Below are positions 33,561 to 42,191 of a stretch of 64,000 nucleotides of DNA, piece by piece. A model generated the notes under the pieces. It saw only the letters and a program-made list of their open reading frames with translations. It ran no database searches and had not been told where the DNA came from. Each line of letters starts with the position of its first letter. The first letter of the stretch is position 1. The stretch covers positions 1 to 64,000 of IMG/VR virus record IMGVR_UViG_3300031920_000341. One strand, 5' to 3'. The translations under genes were made by a program, and so were the position numbers. Origin of the DNA: a virus.

Positions 33561-34580
33561 ATGTATAATTTTATAAATGTATTTAATAATGTAGAAAGAT
33601 TTAGAAGGGGTTATATTGAAGCGCCCGAAGGTAGAGATGAACCAACATTTTTAACATTTTCAATTGATTTTGATTTTGAATCTACATTTAATAATGAATT
33701 TTTTGGTTTATATGATAGTCCATTATTTCAAGAAACCGATCCGCAATATAGTGCAATACACTTTTTAGAAAATAGGGGATTTAGGGCAGAGGCTGCTAGA
33801 TTACGTGAATTTAGAACTTTGCTTCATTATATTACTGTATATGAACCTTGGTTTTTCCAATCTATAAGCGGATTAGGTGGTTTATGGAAAGGCGCAACTC
33901 AAATGGATCAAAATTATAAAGGCAAAGAAAAGGTTGTTGAAATACAAACATTAGAATCACTTGATCTTACTGTTACATATCTTGCTGATTTATATAGAAA
34001 TGCGGTATATGATATGATATACATGAGAGAATTATTACCTGAAAATCTAAGGTATTTTTCTATGGATATTTATGTTTCTGAATTTAGGAATCTAAAAACA
34101 CTTCTTGAAAATGCTGTATTTACTGGTATTATGAAAACAAGTGCTACAACAGATCTTTTATCAAGAGGTTTAGAATTAGTAAGAGGAGCATCAAATTATT
34201 TTGAAAAGAATTCATCATTTATAAAGTTCACTTGTAATTTTTGTGAATTTGATTTTTCTGGTTCACTTCCAGTACAGGATGGTATGAATGTTCATACACC
34301 AGAACTAGCTACCAATAAATTTGCAATTAAAACAAATTGGTATAGAGAAACAAGTAACTATCCATTACATCCAGTTAAAACCGAACAAAAACTTTCAAAG
34401 CATAAAGACAATGATGGTGAATGGTTAAATAAGAAAATGGTTAATTTAAATGATATTGCAAATTCTGTTTCTACAATAATAAGTAGTGGACAGTATCTTA
34501 AAAATACCTTTAGTGATTTAGGTACATTCAATGGAGGAACTGGTGCTTCTGCTTCTAATAGTGGATACTATGGTAATTAA
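33561..34580 (+). CDS. Probable baseplate/tail-tube-associated protein, 339 aa
   Basis: A PTFLTFSIDFDFES start, an AIHFLENRG..REFRTLLHYI helix pair, PWFFQSISGLGGLW and a conserved-looking FCNFCEFDFSG strand near 220-230. The C-terminus is Gly/Ser/Asn-rich. The pattern of an amphipathic beta start and aromatic loops is typical of baseplate tube-cap proteins such as gp48/gp54, but the assignment is by context only. It lies between the gp27-like and gp5-like genes. Confidence 0.5.
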   Translation: MYNFINVFNNVERFRRGYIEAPEGRDEPTFLTFSIDFDFESTFNNEFFGLYDSPLFQETDPQYSAIHFLENRGFRAEAARLREFRTLLHYITVYEPWFFQSISGLGGLWKGATQMDQNYKGKEKVVEIQTLESLDLTVTYLADLYRNAVYDMIYMRELLPENLRYFSMDIYVSEFRNLKTLLENAVFTGIMKTSATTDLLSRGLELVRGASNYFEKNSSFIKFTCNFCEFDFSGSLPVQDGMNVHTPELATNKFAIKTNWYRETSNYPLHPVKTEQKLSKHKDNDGEWLNKKMVNLNDIANSVSTIISSGQYLKNTFSDLGTFNGGTGASASNSGYYGN

Positions 34581-34596
34581 TTAAAAATTTATTAAT

Positions 34597-35340
34597 ATGC
34601 AATTAACTGATAATTATATAGGAACAATAGAGGATATCGATGATCCTCAAAAAAGCGGTAGAACTAAAATTAGAATCCCATGGTTACATGGTGATATAGA
34701 AACACAATATTTACCATGGGCTACACAATTAAATGCTGAAATATTTGGATTAGATGCTCGTGCAGGGAATATATCTATACCTAAAGTTGGTGGAGTTGTT
34801 AATGTTCACTTTAGAGATAATGATATGTATAAACCAGAATATACTTCCATACAAGAACTTGCAACTGATGTATTAGATGAATTAAATAATGAATATGTCG
34901 GAACACACATTTTTGCATTTGATGGTGATGTTAAACTTAAAATGTATTATACTAAGACCAAAGGTTTAACATTTATGTTAGATGGTTCAAGAATTAATAT
35001 AGCTACAGATAATGTTGTTACTATTGAACATAAAGATAGTACATCAATGATAGAACTTGATGGTGGAACAATAACAGTTACATCAGATAGCCAAGTTAAT
35101 ATAACTGCCGGTACACGTATTAAATCTGAAGCACAAGAAATATGGGAAAACGGAAAGATAACAAAGATTGGGCATGAACCACAATTTTCAGCGGTATTAG
35201 GTGAACCATTAATGGCATTATTACAACTATTGGCACAGATGATTGATGTTAAAATGTATCCAACACCACAAGTTGCAGCTGCAGCTGTAGATAAGCTAAA
35301 GACTCAAATATTATCGGATACGGTTAGGGTTTCTAAATAA
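34597..35340 (+). CDS. Baseplate central spike protein, gp5/VgrG-like without lysozyme
   Basis: 247 residues. The N-terminal OB-fold is clear: YIGTIEDIDDPQKSGRTKIRI, then LPWATQLN and IPKVGGVVNVHFRDND (to about 85). It is followed by repetitive beta strands (DGSRINIATDNVVTIEHKD, DGGTITVTSDSQVNITAG) that fit a triple-stranded beta-helix spike. The lysozyme domain found between these parts in T4 gp5 is absent, so peptidoglycan digestion must come from another protein. It is the last gene of the operon. Confidence 0.82.
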   Translation: MQLTDNYIGTIEDIDDPQKSGRTKIRIPWLHGDIETQYLPWATQLNAEIFGLDARAGNISIPKVGGVVNVHFRDNDMYKPEYTSIQELATDVLDELNNEYVGTHIFAFDGDVKLKMYYTKTKGLTFMLDGSRINIATDNVVTIEHKDSTSMIELDGGTITVTSDSQVNITAGTRIKSEAQEIWENGKITKIGHEPQFSAVLGEPLMALLQLLAQMIDVKMYPTPQVAAAAVDKLKTQILSDTVRVSK

Positions 35341-35760
35341 TTATGTTAAAATATAATTTGGATCGGTTCCGTAATCAAAGAATTCAAAATCATTTTGATT
35401 AATTATTATGAATGAATATTCATAAGGATCACGTATTTCAACAATAACAAAGGATTTATCATTGTATTTATATTTTGTTAAATATGTTGTTTGGTCTATA
35501 CTACGTAATGTTACATCATCAACTTGCTCAGATTTAGCAAGGATATGCATTTTAAAAAATCCAAAGTCTTCTGAATCACCTGGTGTATTTACTGTAAATA
35601 ATAAATTTTCTGGTTTTGCTTGTAATAAATCAGTAACCGCATTTACAAGTTTTTCTATACTACCATGTTCTATAATATCAGGTATTGGAGAATCAGATTG
35701 AAAACTAATCCATTCGGTTTTATTTAATCGTTCATTTATGAAGTTATAAAATTCTTTCAT
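35341..35760 (-). CDS. Hypothetical 139-residue protein with T4 capsid-targeting-like N-terminus
   Basis: Begins MKEFYNFINER, strikingly like the T4 internal-protein targeting peptide (MKTYQEFIAEA), with a possible cleavage after INE (residue 10). The rest is an alpha/beta domain with no recognised family. It converges directly on the spike gene with no gap. It may be an internal head protein injected with the DNA; this is an inference from the N-terminus only. Confidence 0.58.
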   Translation of the reverse strand: MKEFYNFINERLNKTEWISFQSDSPIPDIIEHGSIEKLVNAVTDLLQAKPENLLFTVNTPGDSEDFGFFKMHILAKSEQVDDVTLRSIDQTTYLTKYKYNDKSFVIVEIRDPYEYSFIIINQNDFEFFDYGTDPNYILT

Positions 35761-35761
35761 C

Positions 35762-36064
35762 TTACCATGTATGTGATAACCACAATAAATAATTTTCTAT
35801 CGATACTCCATGTGGAACATCATTTAACATTTCGTCAAAATCTGTTCCACTTAGATTAAAATCAACACCATCAGATCTCAGTATATAAATAGTTTTCTTT
35901 TCATCATCTATAATAACTTCCCCGCCTTTTAGTGCCGTATTATTAATATCATCAATTATATCACTATCCAAATATTGCTTTTGTTGTTCCTGATTAGTAG
36001 GAAGCGGATCACCAACAATATTGACAGCCCAATCCTCAAAAAACTCTATTTGGAATGTTTTCAT
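35762..36064 (-). CDS. Hypothetical acidic 100-residue protein
   Basis: An acidic protein starting MKTFQIEFFEDW, with KKTIYILRSDGVDFNLSG in the middle. No family is recognised. The start also has the aromatic/acidic form of a short targeting peptide (FQIEFFE). Its start overlaps the upstream gene by 4 nt and it is 1 nt from the next gene. Confidence 0.58.
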   Translation of the reverse strand: MKTFQIEFFEDWAVNIVGDPLPTNQEQQKQYLDSDIIDDINNTALKGGEVIIDDEKKTIYILRSDGVDFNLSGTDFDEMLNDVPHGVSIENYLLWLSHTW

Positions 36065-36435
36065 TGCGCTTGTGGTAAATCATCATCATCCTCTTCTTGT
36101 GTCTGTATTACACCTGCATCGGGAATTTGAAATTCATCCTGTGTTTCGTCTTGTATATCACCAGGTAATTCCATTGGTAATTCATCTTGCACTTGAGTTT
36201 GAGTTTGAATTTTTGGTTCATTAGGATCAGAAATTGTACTTAATTCGCCTTTAAAATCAAGTATGACTTCATTAAGTTTTTTAAGAGCTGCGTTTAATCC
36301 TGTAGATGCAACTGGTTTTTCACCAAGTAATTCTTGGAATTCTTTATATAAAGCTACAATGTCAGAATATTTGTCTGTCATTATACTTATATTCTCATTT
36401 AACTTGAGATATTGTTTTAAATTAACGAATGCCAT
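36061..36435 (-). CDS. Hypothetical 124-residue acidic protein with DETQ-rich tail
   Basis: Begins MAFVNLKQYLKLNEN, which resembles a capsid-targeting peptide with a cleavage site after LNE (residue 14). A helical middle is followed by a low-complexity acidic tail with QTQTQVQDE, QDETQDEF and TQEEDDDD. The DETQDEF motif is shared with the 7455-8213 protein. First gene of a three-gene set of small proteins. Confidence 0.58.
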   Translation of the reverse strand: MAFVNLKQYLKLNENISIMTDKYSDIVALYKEFQELLGEKPVASTGLNAALKKLNEVILDFKGELSTISDPNEPKIQTQTQVQDELPMELPGDIQDETQDEFQIPDAGVIQTQEEDDDDLPQAQ

Positions 36436-36484
36436 GTTATTAAGGTATTTTTAATTATATATTTGTTATTATAACACGTGTTTC

Positions 36485-37324
36485 TTATTTGCCGCGTAAT
36501 GATTCTAGTTTAGACATTTCAGATGGAAATATTATTCTTTTTCCCGGTTCATATTGACAAGCATGTTCAATATCACGAATTCCTTTTACTAATTTGAATA
36601 ATCCAGAAGGTTCAACCGATGATTTCTGGTCAGAACCCCATAAATCGCGATTTAGAGTCACGTGGCGCTCTATCCACGTTACGCCCATAGAAACAGTAGC
36701 AAATGTGGTTGCAAGCCCATATTCGTGCCCAGAATAGCCCACTTCTGTTCCATATGTATCTTGTAGATGTTTTATGTATAGTAAATTAAGTTCTTCAACT
36801 GGTGAAGGATAAGTTGAACATGTATGCATTATTACATCAGGATTAGCATGACATACCGCTTCTACTATTTGATCTTCTGTACTCATACCTGTTGACATAA
36901 TAAGTATATCTGAATTTTCACGTGCATATTTAGCAAGATCCTCATTAACTAAATGTGCTGAAGGTATTTTTAATATTAAAGGTGTAGATTCTTTTTTATA
37001 TTGTTGTAAAAAATCAACTGAATCTTTATCCCAAACCGAAGCGAACCATTTAATTCCTGCACGTAAACAAAATTCATCTATTTGATCATATTCGGCTTTA
37101 TTGAATTCAACTTTATATTTATATTCCATATAGGTCATTTCTCCCCATGGTGTTTGTTTAATCTTATTACGTTGTTCAATAGGTACACATAATTCAGGAG
37201 TACGTTTTTGAAATTTAACATAATCGCAACCAGCAGCAGCAGCAATTTCAATTAATTGTTTGGCTATTCTTAAATCACCATTTGCATTAATACCAATCTC
37301 GGCAATAATATTGACTTTTTCCAT
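36485..37324 (-). CDS. neuB: N-acetylneuraminate (nonulosonic acid) synthase, NeuB family, without SAF domain
   Basis: 279 residues forming a complete NeuB TIM barrel: AEIGINANGD (9-17), VKFQKRTP near 36-43, KIPSAHL, LIMSTGMST, HTCSTYP, YSGHEYG and ERHVTLNRDLWGSDQKSSVEP at the end. NeuB condenses phosphoenolpyruvate with a 2-acetamido sugar such as ManNAc to make a sialic-type acid. The C-terminal antifreeze-like SAF domain (about 60 residues) of bacterial enzymes is missing. A NeuA-type activating enzyme is encoded at 47508-49517, so the phage carries two consecutive steps of the pathway. Confidence 0.9.
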   Translation of the reverse strand: MEKVNIIAEIGINANGDLRIAKQLIEIAAAAGCDYVKFQKRTPELCVPIEQRNKIKQTPWGEMTYMEYKYKVEFNKAEYDQIDEFCLRAGIKWFASVWDKDSVDFLQQYKKESTPLILKIPSAHLVNEDLAKYARENSDILIMSTGMSTEDQIVEAVCHANPDVIMHTCSTYPSPVEELNLLYIKHLQDTYGTEVGYSGHEYGLATTFATVSMGVTWIERHVTLNRDLWGSDQKSSVEPSGLFKLVKGIRDIEHACQYEPGKRIIFPSEMSKLESLRGK

Positions 37325-37367
37325 TAATATGGTTTTTTTAAATTATACAATTAAAAACATTTAAGTT

Positions 37368-37676
37368 TTATCTTATGAACTCACCTTTTATTGTAAATGA
37401 TTTCCATTCTATACTTTCATTATTCTGTAGTATTTTTTTTATTTTAAATAATTTACTACTTAATCGTATATTTGAGTTTACTCGTATAAATGGACCGCCT
37501 GTGAATTCTATGGATTTAATACTGTTTCCAGCACTATTTCCAAATCCAAGTGTTGTTGCATAAATATCTTTTGCTTTTATTGTTATGGTTTCTTCGTTAA
37601 TTACATTAACATATCGTTCATCGGCATATTTTGAATAAATAACATGCTTTGAACTATGATTAGTTCTTTGTGACAT
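37368..37676 (-). CDS. Hypothetical 102-residue protein
   Basis: A basic, beta-rich protein (TITIKAKDIYATTLG, SIKSIEFTGGPFIRVNSN) with no recognised family. It lies between the methyltransferase terminator and the NeuB gene. Confidence 0.55.
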   Translation of the reverse strand: MSQRTNHSSKHVIYSKYADERYVNVINEETITIKAKDIYATTLGFGNSAGNSIKSIEFTGGPFIRVNSNIRLSSKLFKIKKILQNNESIEWKSFTIKGEFIR

Positions 37677-37700
37677 ACAAATATTTTGTAAGTTTTTAAT

Positions 37701-37732
37701 ATGAAAAGAGGACCAGTCTGGCTGGTCCTCTT
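37701..37732 (-). terminator. Rho-independent terminator after 37739-38656
   Basis: A perfect 11-bp stem, aagaggaccag (37706-37716) with ctggtcctctt (37722-37732), encloses a 5-nt loop. On the minus strand it is followed by TTCAT and a T-rich stretch. It ends the methyltransferase transcript or the whole glycan island transcript. Confidence 0.8.
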
Positions 37733-37738
37733 GGTAAG

Positions 37739-38656
37739 TTAAATTATTTCTGCTTTGGTTGCTGGACGGTATCCTTTCTTTTCAGCAGATTCTTGTGTTA
37801 TCTTTGTTACTCTTTTACCTGTATAATACCAATACAGTTTTTTGCCTGTTCTAGTTTCACCTGCTTCATGCATTTCTTCAATTGCTTCTTTATCTTCGCT
37901 TACATGTTTTGGAATATCTTCATCAATAGGTTCTATTATATCTAAATGTATAGGTTCATCTGGAAAATCAATAATAGGTTCTATAATATCTAAATGTATA
38001 GGTTCTATTAAATCAGGATGCTCAATATATTCTGGTTTAATTTTAAATATAGCATATATTATACCTACGGTATCACTAGCCCATTTTAATTTATATTTAG
38101 TTAATAAACTAAGAATATAATCCATATTTAATAAATTAGCTTTAATTATGTTTTCTTGAGTTATATTATCCAATGTATAGTTTGAATCTATGTTAAATGT
38201 AACTGGGCCTGATCTATAATTCAAAACAATTTCTTTTGCATTAGAATCATTAAGTTTTGTTAAAAACTCATCAGCAATTATTTTATGTGGTAAGTGATGA
38301 ATAACATTAAAACATGTTATTACATCAGGTGGAGTAATAAATAGATTATCAATATACCCATCACCAAGATTTAATTCATATTCAAATTCTGTATTGTCTA
38401 ATACATCTTTAGTTAGCTCTAATGCTTTTTTAACTATATCACTACCTATATATTTTTCAATCTGGTATTTATTTAAATATAACATTTCAGGTAACCATCC
38501 GCCACCGCATCCTATATCAGTTATTACTTTATTTGTTAAATCAATCTGACTTAACCAACCATTTTCCCAATTTTTAATTGTTGGGGTTTTGTGTTTATTT
38601 GTTGCATGTAATAACCAAGCATGTGTGTTATTCCAAAATTTTTCAATATTAATCAT
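37739..38656 (-). CDS. SAM-dependent methyltransferase with EPIHLDIIEPI repeats
   Basis: 305 residues. The N-terminal 200 residues are a class I methyltransferase with the SAM-binding DIGCGGGW near 47-54, an acidic SD near 72-73 and FNVIHHLPH. A linker near 218-245 holds two copies of EPIHLDIIEPI separated by IDFPD. The C-terminal 50 residues (YWYYTGKRVTKIT) form a small basic domain seen in some phage structural proteins. Methylating a sugar of the phage glycan is likely from context. It has its own TATAAATA late element 19 nt before the start. Confidence 0.75.
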   Translation of the reverse strand: MINIEKFWNNTHAWLLHATNKHKTPTIKNWENGWLSQIDLTNKVITDIGCGGGWLPEMLYLNKYQIEKYIGSDIVKKALELTKDVLDNTEFEYELNLGDGYIDNLFITPPDVITCFNVIHHLPHKIIADEFLTKLNDSNAKEIVLNYRSGPVTFNIDSNYTLDNITQENIIKANLLNMDYILSLLTKYKLKWASDTVGIIYAIFKIKPEYIEHPDLIEPIHLDIIEPIIDFPDEPIHLDIIEPIDEDIPKHVSEDKEAIEEMHEAGETRTGKKLYWYYTGKRVTKITQESAEKKGYRPATKAEII

Positions 38657-38675
38657 AACTATTGATTTTTTTTAT

Positions 38676-38683
38676 TATTTATA
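38676..38683 (-). promoter_or_regulatory. T4-like late promoter element TATAAATA (37739-38656)
   Basis: An exact TATAAATA on the minus strand, 19 nt before the methyltransferase ATG, indicating late expression of this part of the glycan island. Confidence 0.6.
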
Positions 38684-38723
38684 TTAAAATCATTATTAAT
38701 TTATTTCTAATAAACAATATACA

Positions 38724-39542
38724 CTAAAGTGTGAAGTTTTTTAGATCTTCAAGTTGTGTTTTTATATCAGGAATATAATATAACATATTGTAGATAGAAC
38801 ATAAAGATTTGTCATGTGCTTCATTTGCATCAACTGGTTCTATTTTTATATTAAGATCATATACTTCATTAATAATTGAAACCAATTCATATTTAGTAAC
38901 ATGTTCAATAAATAAATGTCGAATACCTTCCCAATATTCACCATTGCTTATAATAGATCCTATTATTTCAGCAAGTTTAAGGCAAGTTATACCACTCCAA
39001 ATATGGTTTTTATATCCTGATACTGTTTTATTTTTATTCGATTTAACCCATTCTAATAGAGATACTTTATTATGTAATTCTTCTCCAACAATAGATGTTC
39101 TTATTACTGTACAGTCTTTTGGTTCACCTAATGCTTTTGATTTACCATAAATATCAGTTGCATCTGGAGTATGTATTTCAGAATAATTACCTTCTTTGCC
39201 ACTAAAAACACAATCAGTTGATATGTGAATTAACTCATAATTATAGTTTTTAGTAAATGTATTTAAGTTATGTGGCAATAGTGAATTAAGCGTAATAAAA
39301 TCACCATCTGTATATTCTCTAGTAGATAGTCGTTGTGGTATTAATCCAACACAATTTATTATTACATCACCTTCATTTAAATTATATGGTAAAAATACTG
39401 CTGCTAGTTTGGGTATGGTATTTAAGTGTAAGAAATCCATTTCATTACTTGTTATTGGAATTACTTCAGTAAATATTGAACTAAGATATTTAAACACATA
39501 TCTACCTAACATTCCATTAGCACCTAATACTATTATTTTCAT
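38724..39542 (-). CDS. Nucleotide-sugar 4-reductase, RmlD/WbvR-like SDR
   Basis: 272 residues with the NAD(P) motif GANGMLG (7-13), STDCVFSG (108-115) and catalytic Y132GKSK136. RmlD-type reductases reduce 4-keto sugars. Between a UDP-GlcNAc 4,6-dehydratase and a 2-epimerase it fits the reductase of UDP-N-acetyl-L-fucosamine or UDP-N-acetyl-L-quinovosamine synthesis. It lacks the C-terminal cupin domain of CapF, which favours the WbvR (quinovosamine/rhamnosamine) type. It follows the dehydratase gene with a 6-nt gap. Confidence 0.8.
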   Translation of the reverse strand: MKIIVLGANGMLGRYVFKYLSSIFTEVIPITSNEMDFLHLNTIPKLAAVFLPYNLNEGDVIINCVGLIPQRLSTREYTDGDFITLNSLLPHNLNTFTKNYNYELIHISTDCVFSGKEGNYSEIHTPDATDIYGKSKALGEPKDCTVIRTSIVGEELHNKVSLLEWVKSNKNKTVSGYKNHIWSGITCLKLAEIIGSIISNGEYWEGIRHLFIEHVTKYELVSIINEVYDLNIKIEPVDANEAHDKSLCSIYNMLYYIPDIKTQLEDLKNFTL

Positions 39543-39548
39543 AGTTTT

Positions 39549-40541
39549 TTATTTTTTTAAAAAATCACAATCAGATAACAATTGAAATAAAAATTTATCT
39601 GGTTGTATATTATCTTCAGAAGAAAATTCTTCAAAGTCAACCATCTTCGCTTTATCATAAAAATATGTGCGATTTATATTCAATTGTGGTAATATTACAT
39701 AATAATTCTGATTGAATTTATATGTGCTTTGTGATTCATGTTTAGAAATCAAAAGTTCATGTAATTTCTCACTTTCACGCATTCCAATTTCTTTTATTGT
39801 TGTTTCTTCATTACCATATGATTTAATCAAGATATTTGCTAAATCACTTATAAAAAATGATGGCATATTCATAACAAAGATTTCACCACCTACGCTATTT
39901 TCAACAGCTTCAAATAGTAAACCAATTGCTTGAGGTAATGTTAAAAAATATCTGGTCATTCTAGTATCTGTTATTGTTATTTCATTTTCATTCCTTATTT
40001 GATCAATAAAGAATGGTAAAACACTACCATTTGAACCTAATACATTACCACCACGAATACATATAAAATCTGTATCAGTTGTTAAACTATTTGCTTGAAT
40101 TGTGATTTTCTCGCCTATTGCTTTAGTCATTCCATATAAATTAGATGGCGATACTGCTTTATCTGTTGATACATCAATAAATTTAGTTACTTTATATTTA
40201 ATTGCAATATTAATTAAATTTGTAGTTCCTACTATATTTGTTTTTATTGCTTCTTGTGGTTGATTTTCACATATGGGTACATGTTTTAATGCAGCTAAAT
40301 GAAATACATAATCAATATCATTTATACTAAACATTTGATCTAATACATTTAAATCACGTATATCACCGATTACAAATTTAATTTTTTCATCATTAAATTT
40401 ACGTTGCATATTAACTTGTGCAAATTCACCTCGTGAAAATATAATAATCTTTTTTGGTTTTTTATCTAATAATTGTTTAGTTAATTCATTTCCCCATGAA
40501 CCAGAACCACCTGTTATTAAAATAGTTTTATCATTAAACAT
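39549..40541 (-). CDS. fnlA: UDP-GlcNAc 4,6-dehydratase/5-epimerase (FnlA/CapE/PseB type)
   Basis: 330 residues: TGGSGSWG (10-17), HLAALKHVPICE near 81-92 typical of inverting UDP-GlcNAc dehydratases, STDKAV near 125-130, YGMTK (136-140), RGGNVLGSNGSV and a C-terminal KHESQ segment. It makes UDP-2-acetamido-2,6-dideoxy-4-keto hexoses from UDP-GlcNAc, which its neighbours (reductase and 2-epimerase) would complete. A PseB role for pseudaminic acid is possible, but no PseC aminotransferase is visible. Confidence 0.88.
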   Translation of the reverse strand: MFNDKTILITGGSGSWGNELTKQLLDKKPKKIIIFSRGEFAQVNMQRKFNDEKIKFVIGDIRDLNVLDQMFSINDIDYVFHLAALKHVPICENQPQEAIKTNIVGTTNLINIAIKYKVTKFIDVSTDKAVSPSNLYGMTKAIGEKITIQANSLTTDTDFICIRGGNVLGSNGSVLPFFIDQIRNENEITITDTRMTRYFLTLPQAIGLLFEAVENSVGGEIFVMNMPSFFISDLANILIKSYGNEETTIKEIGMRESEKLHELLISKHESQSTYKFNQNYYVILPQLNINRTYFYDKAKMVDFEEFSSEDNIQPDKFLFQLLSDCDFLKK

Positions 40542-40550
40542 TGTTTATTA

Positions 40551-41612
40551 TTATTTTCCTAATAGAATTTTTATTACTTTATCTGAAACATTAATACAAG
40601 AATAATCTTCCATTAAATTCCATGATATTTCTAAATTCGTTATATTATTATAAGAATTAATCATAGTATCATAATCTATTCCAGTAAGTATAGTTGAACC
40701 ATTTTCGATTAATTCTTGTCGTTCAGTAGATTCTCGTATTATTAAAGAAGGAATATTAAATATTGTGGTTTCTTCTGTTACTGTACCCGAATCACTAATA
40801 ACACAGAATGCATTCTTTTCTAATTTAACAAAATCAAAAAATCCAATAGGTTCAATTAAAATAAGATTTTCATTTATTTTAATTTCACTTTTAATTTTAG
40901 ATTTTGTTCTTGGATGGATTGGAAATATTACTGTTTTATCTAATGATATTGTATTTAAAAATTTAAATATTTCTAATAAATTTTTATTATTATCAACATT
41001 TTCTGATCTATGGATAGTTGTTAATATATATTCTTTTTGTATATTTAATTTATTTAAAATATTGCTATTATCAATTTCCTTTTGATAATAATGTAATACT
41101 TCATAAATAGGATTACCTATTTTATAAACAAAATTTTTATGAAACCCTTCATTTAATAGATTATATTTACTATTTTCAGTATATGGTAAATTATATGTTG
41201 ATGTTAAATCAATTATTTTTCTATTGATTTCTTCTGGAACTCTATCATCATAACAACGATTACCAGCTTCCATATGATAAATTGGAATTTTATATTTTTC
41301 ACATATAATAGAAAGTAATCCAGTGTTAGTATCACCCAAGATTAATATTTTATCTGGATTTTCTCTTTTTAATATCTTTTCAAATTCAATAATGGAATTT
41401 CCAAAAAATTCACCAAATGAATTGAATAAAAAATCAAAATAATAATTTGGATTTCTTATATTTAAATCTTCAAAAAATATAGTACTTAAATTCTTATCAT
41501 AATTTTGATTTGTGTATACCAATACATGTTCAACTAAGTTATCTAATTTTTTAATTATCAAACTGAGTCTAATTAATTCTGGTCGCGTTCCTGCTATTGT
41601 TAGTACTTTCAT
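40551..41612 (-). CDS. UDP-N-acetylglucosamine 2-epimerase family (WecB/FnlC)
   Basis: 353 residues: GTRPELIRL (8-16), GDTNTGL, HMEAGNRCYDDRVPEE near 132-147, TTIHRSENVDN near 213-223, and DSGTVTEE near 280-287. All the usual active-site positions of the non-hydrolysing family are present. As the third enzyme of the neighbouring trio it would epimerise C2 of the dideoxy sugar. It could instead supply ManNAc or UDP-ManNAc for the NeuB step. Its start overlaps the preceding gene's stop as TAATG. Confidence 0.86.
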   Translation of the reverse strand: MKVLTIAGTRPELIRLSLIIKKLDNLVEHVLVYTNQNYDKNLSTIFFEDLNIRNPNYYFDFLFNSFGEFFGNSIIEFEKILKRENPDKILILGDTNTGLLSIICEKYKIPIYHMEAGNRCYDDRVPEEINRKIIDLTSTYNLPYTENSKYNLLNEGFHKNFVYKIGNPIYEVLHYYQKEIDNSNILNKLNIQKEYILTTIHRSENVDNNKNLLEIFKFLNTISLDKTVIFPIHPRTKSKIKSEIKINENLILIEPIGFFDFVKLEKNAFCVISDSGTVTEETTIFNIPSLIIRESTERQELIENGSTILTGIDYDTMINSYNNITNLEISWNLMEDYSCINVSDKVIKILLGK

Positions 41613-42160
41613 TAAAATTTATATGTTCTACTTTCTACATTAAGTTCATAAAATCCCTTTTTAGCAATTTCATCTAATTTCTTAGTTAAATAATTTTTAA
41701 CTCTGTCTTGCCAAATTTTAGAATTTATTGTTTTTACTTCACCATCATGAATAGTAGAATAATGATTTTGTTTAATATATTCAATTGATATTCGATCTAA
41801 CATCTCACCAATACTATATACAATATCATCACTCATCCAAGTTTCAGTTTCATATTCTTTAACTTTACTAAACATTTTATGAATAATCTTATTGATATTT
41901 AATTTACTATTAACTCTCATTTCCCCAACAGTTCTGGCCATATTTTCAAAATATGCTATCTTTTTATAATCAATATCAACCTCTTTTCTACATGCTATAA
42001 TTTCCATATTTGCTTTATAACAAGTAAAATTACTATCACATAATATTATTAGATCATTTTGTATATTTTCATAAATATCTGAACTATTGATAAATACAAT
42101 ATTTCTTAATTCATCAATTAGATTACGAAAATTTATATTCATTAATATTGCTTCTTTCAT
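41612..42160 (-). CDS. Unknown glycan-island protein with SIGEMLDRISIEYIK motif
   Basis: 182 residues, helical. The segment VYSIGEMLDRISIEYIKQNHY (near 108-128) recalls the G-E-x-x-D-R-x-S-I pattern of small unknown proteins often found among glycosyltransferase genes (DUF6165/DUF4254-like). No catalytic function can be assigned. It lies between the sulfotransferase and 2-epimerase genes in the same operon. Confidence 0.6.
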   Translation of the reverse strand: MKEAILMNINFRNLIDELRNIVFINSSDIYENIQNDLIILCDSNFTCYKANMEIIACRKEVDIDYKKIAYFENMARTVGEMRVNSKLNINKIIHKMFSKVKEYETETWMSDDIVYSIGEMLDRISIEYIKQNHYSTIHDGEVKTINSKIWQDRVKNYLTKKLDEIAKKGFYELNVESRTYKF

Positions 42161-42191
42161 ATTACTAATCTTATTTTTATATTATATTAAA

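Noticed and set aside
39549-40541. PseB as part of a pseudaminic acid pathway
   Set aside because: The PseC aminotransferase, PseH and PseG are missing, while the adjacent reductase and 2-epimerase complete an L-FucNAc/L-QuiNAc type route.
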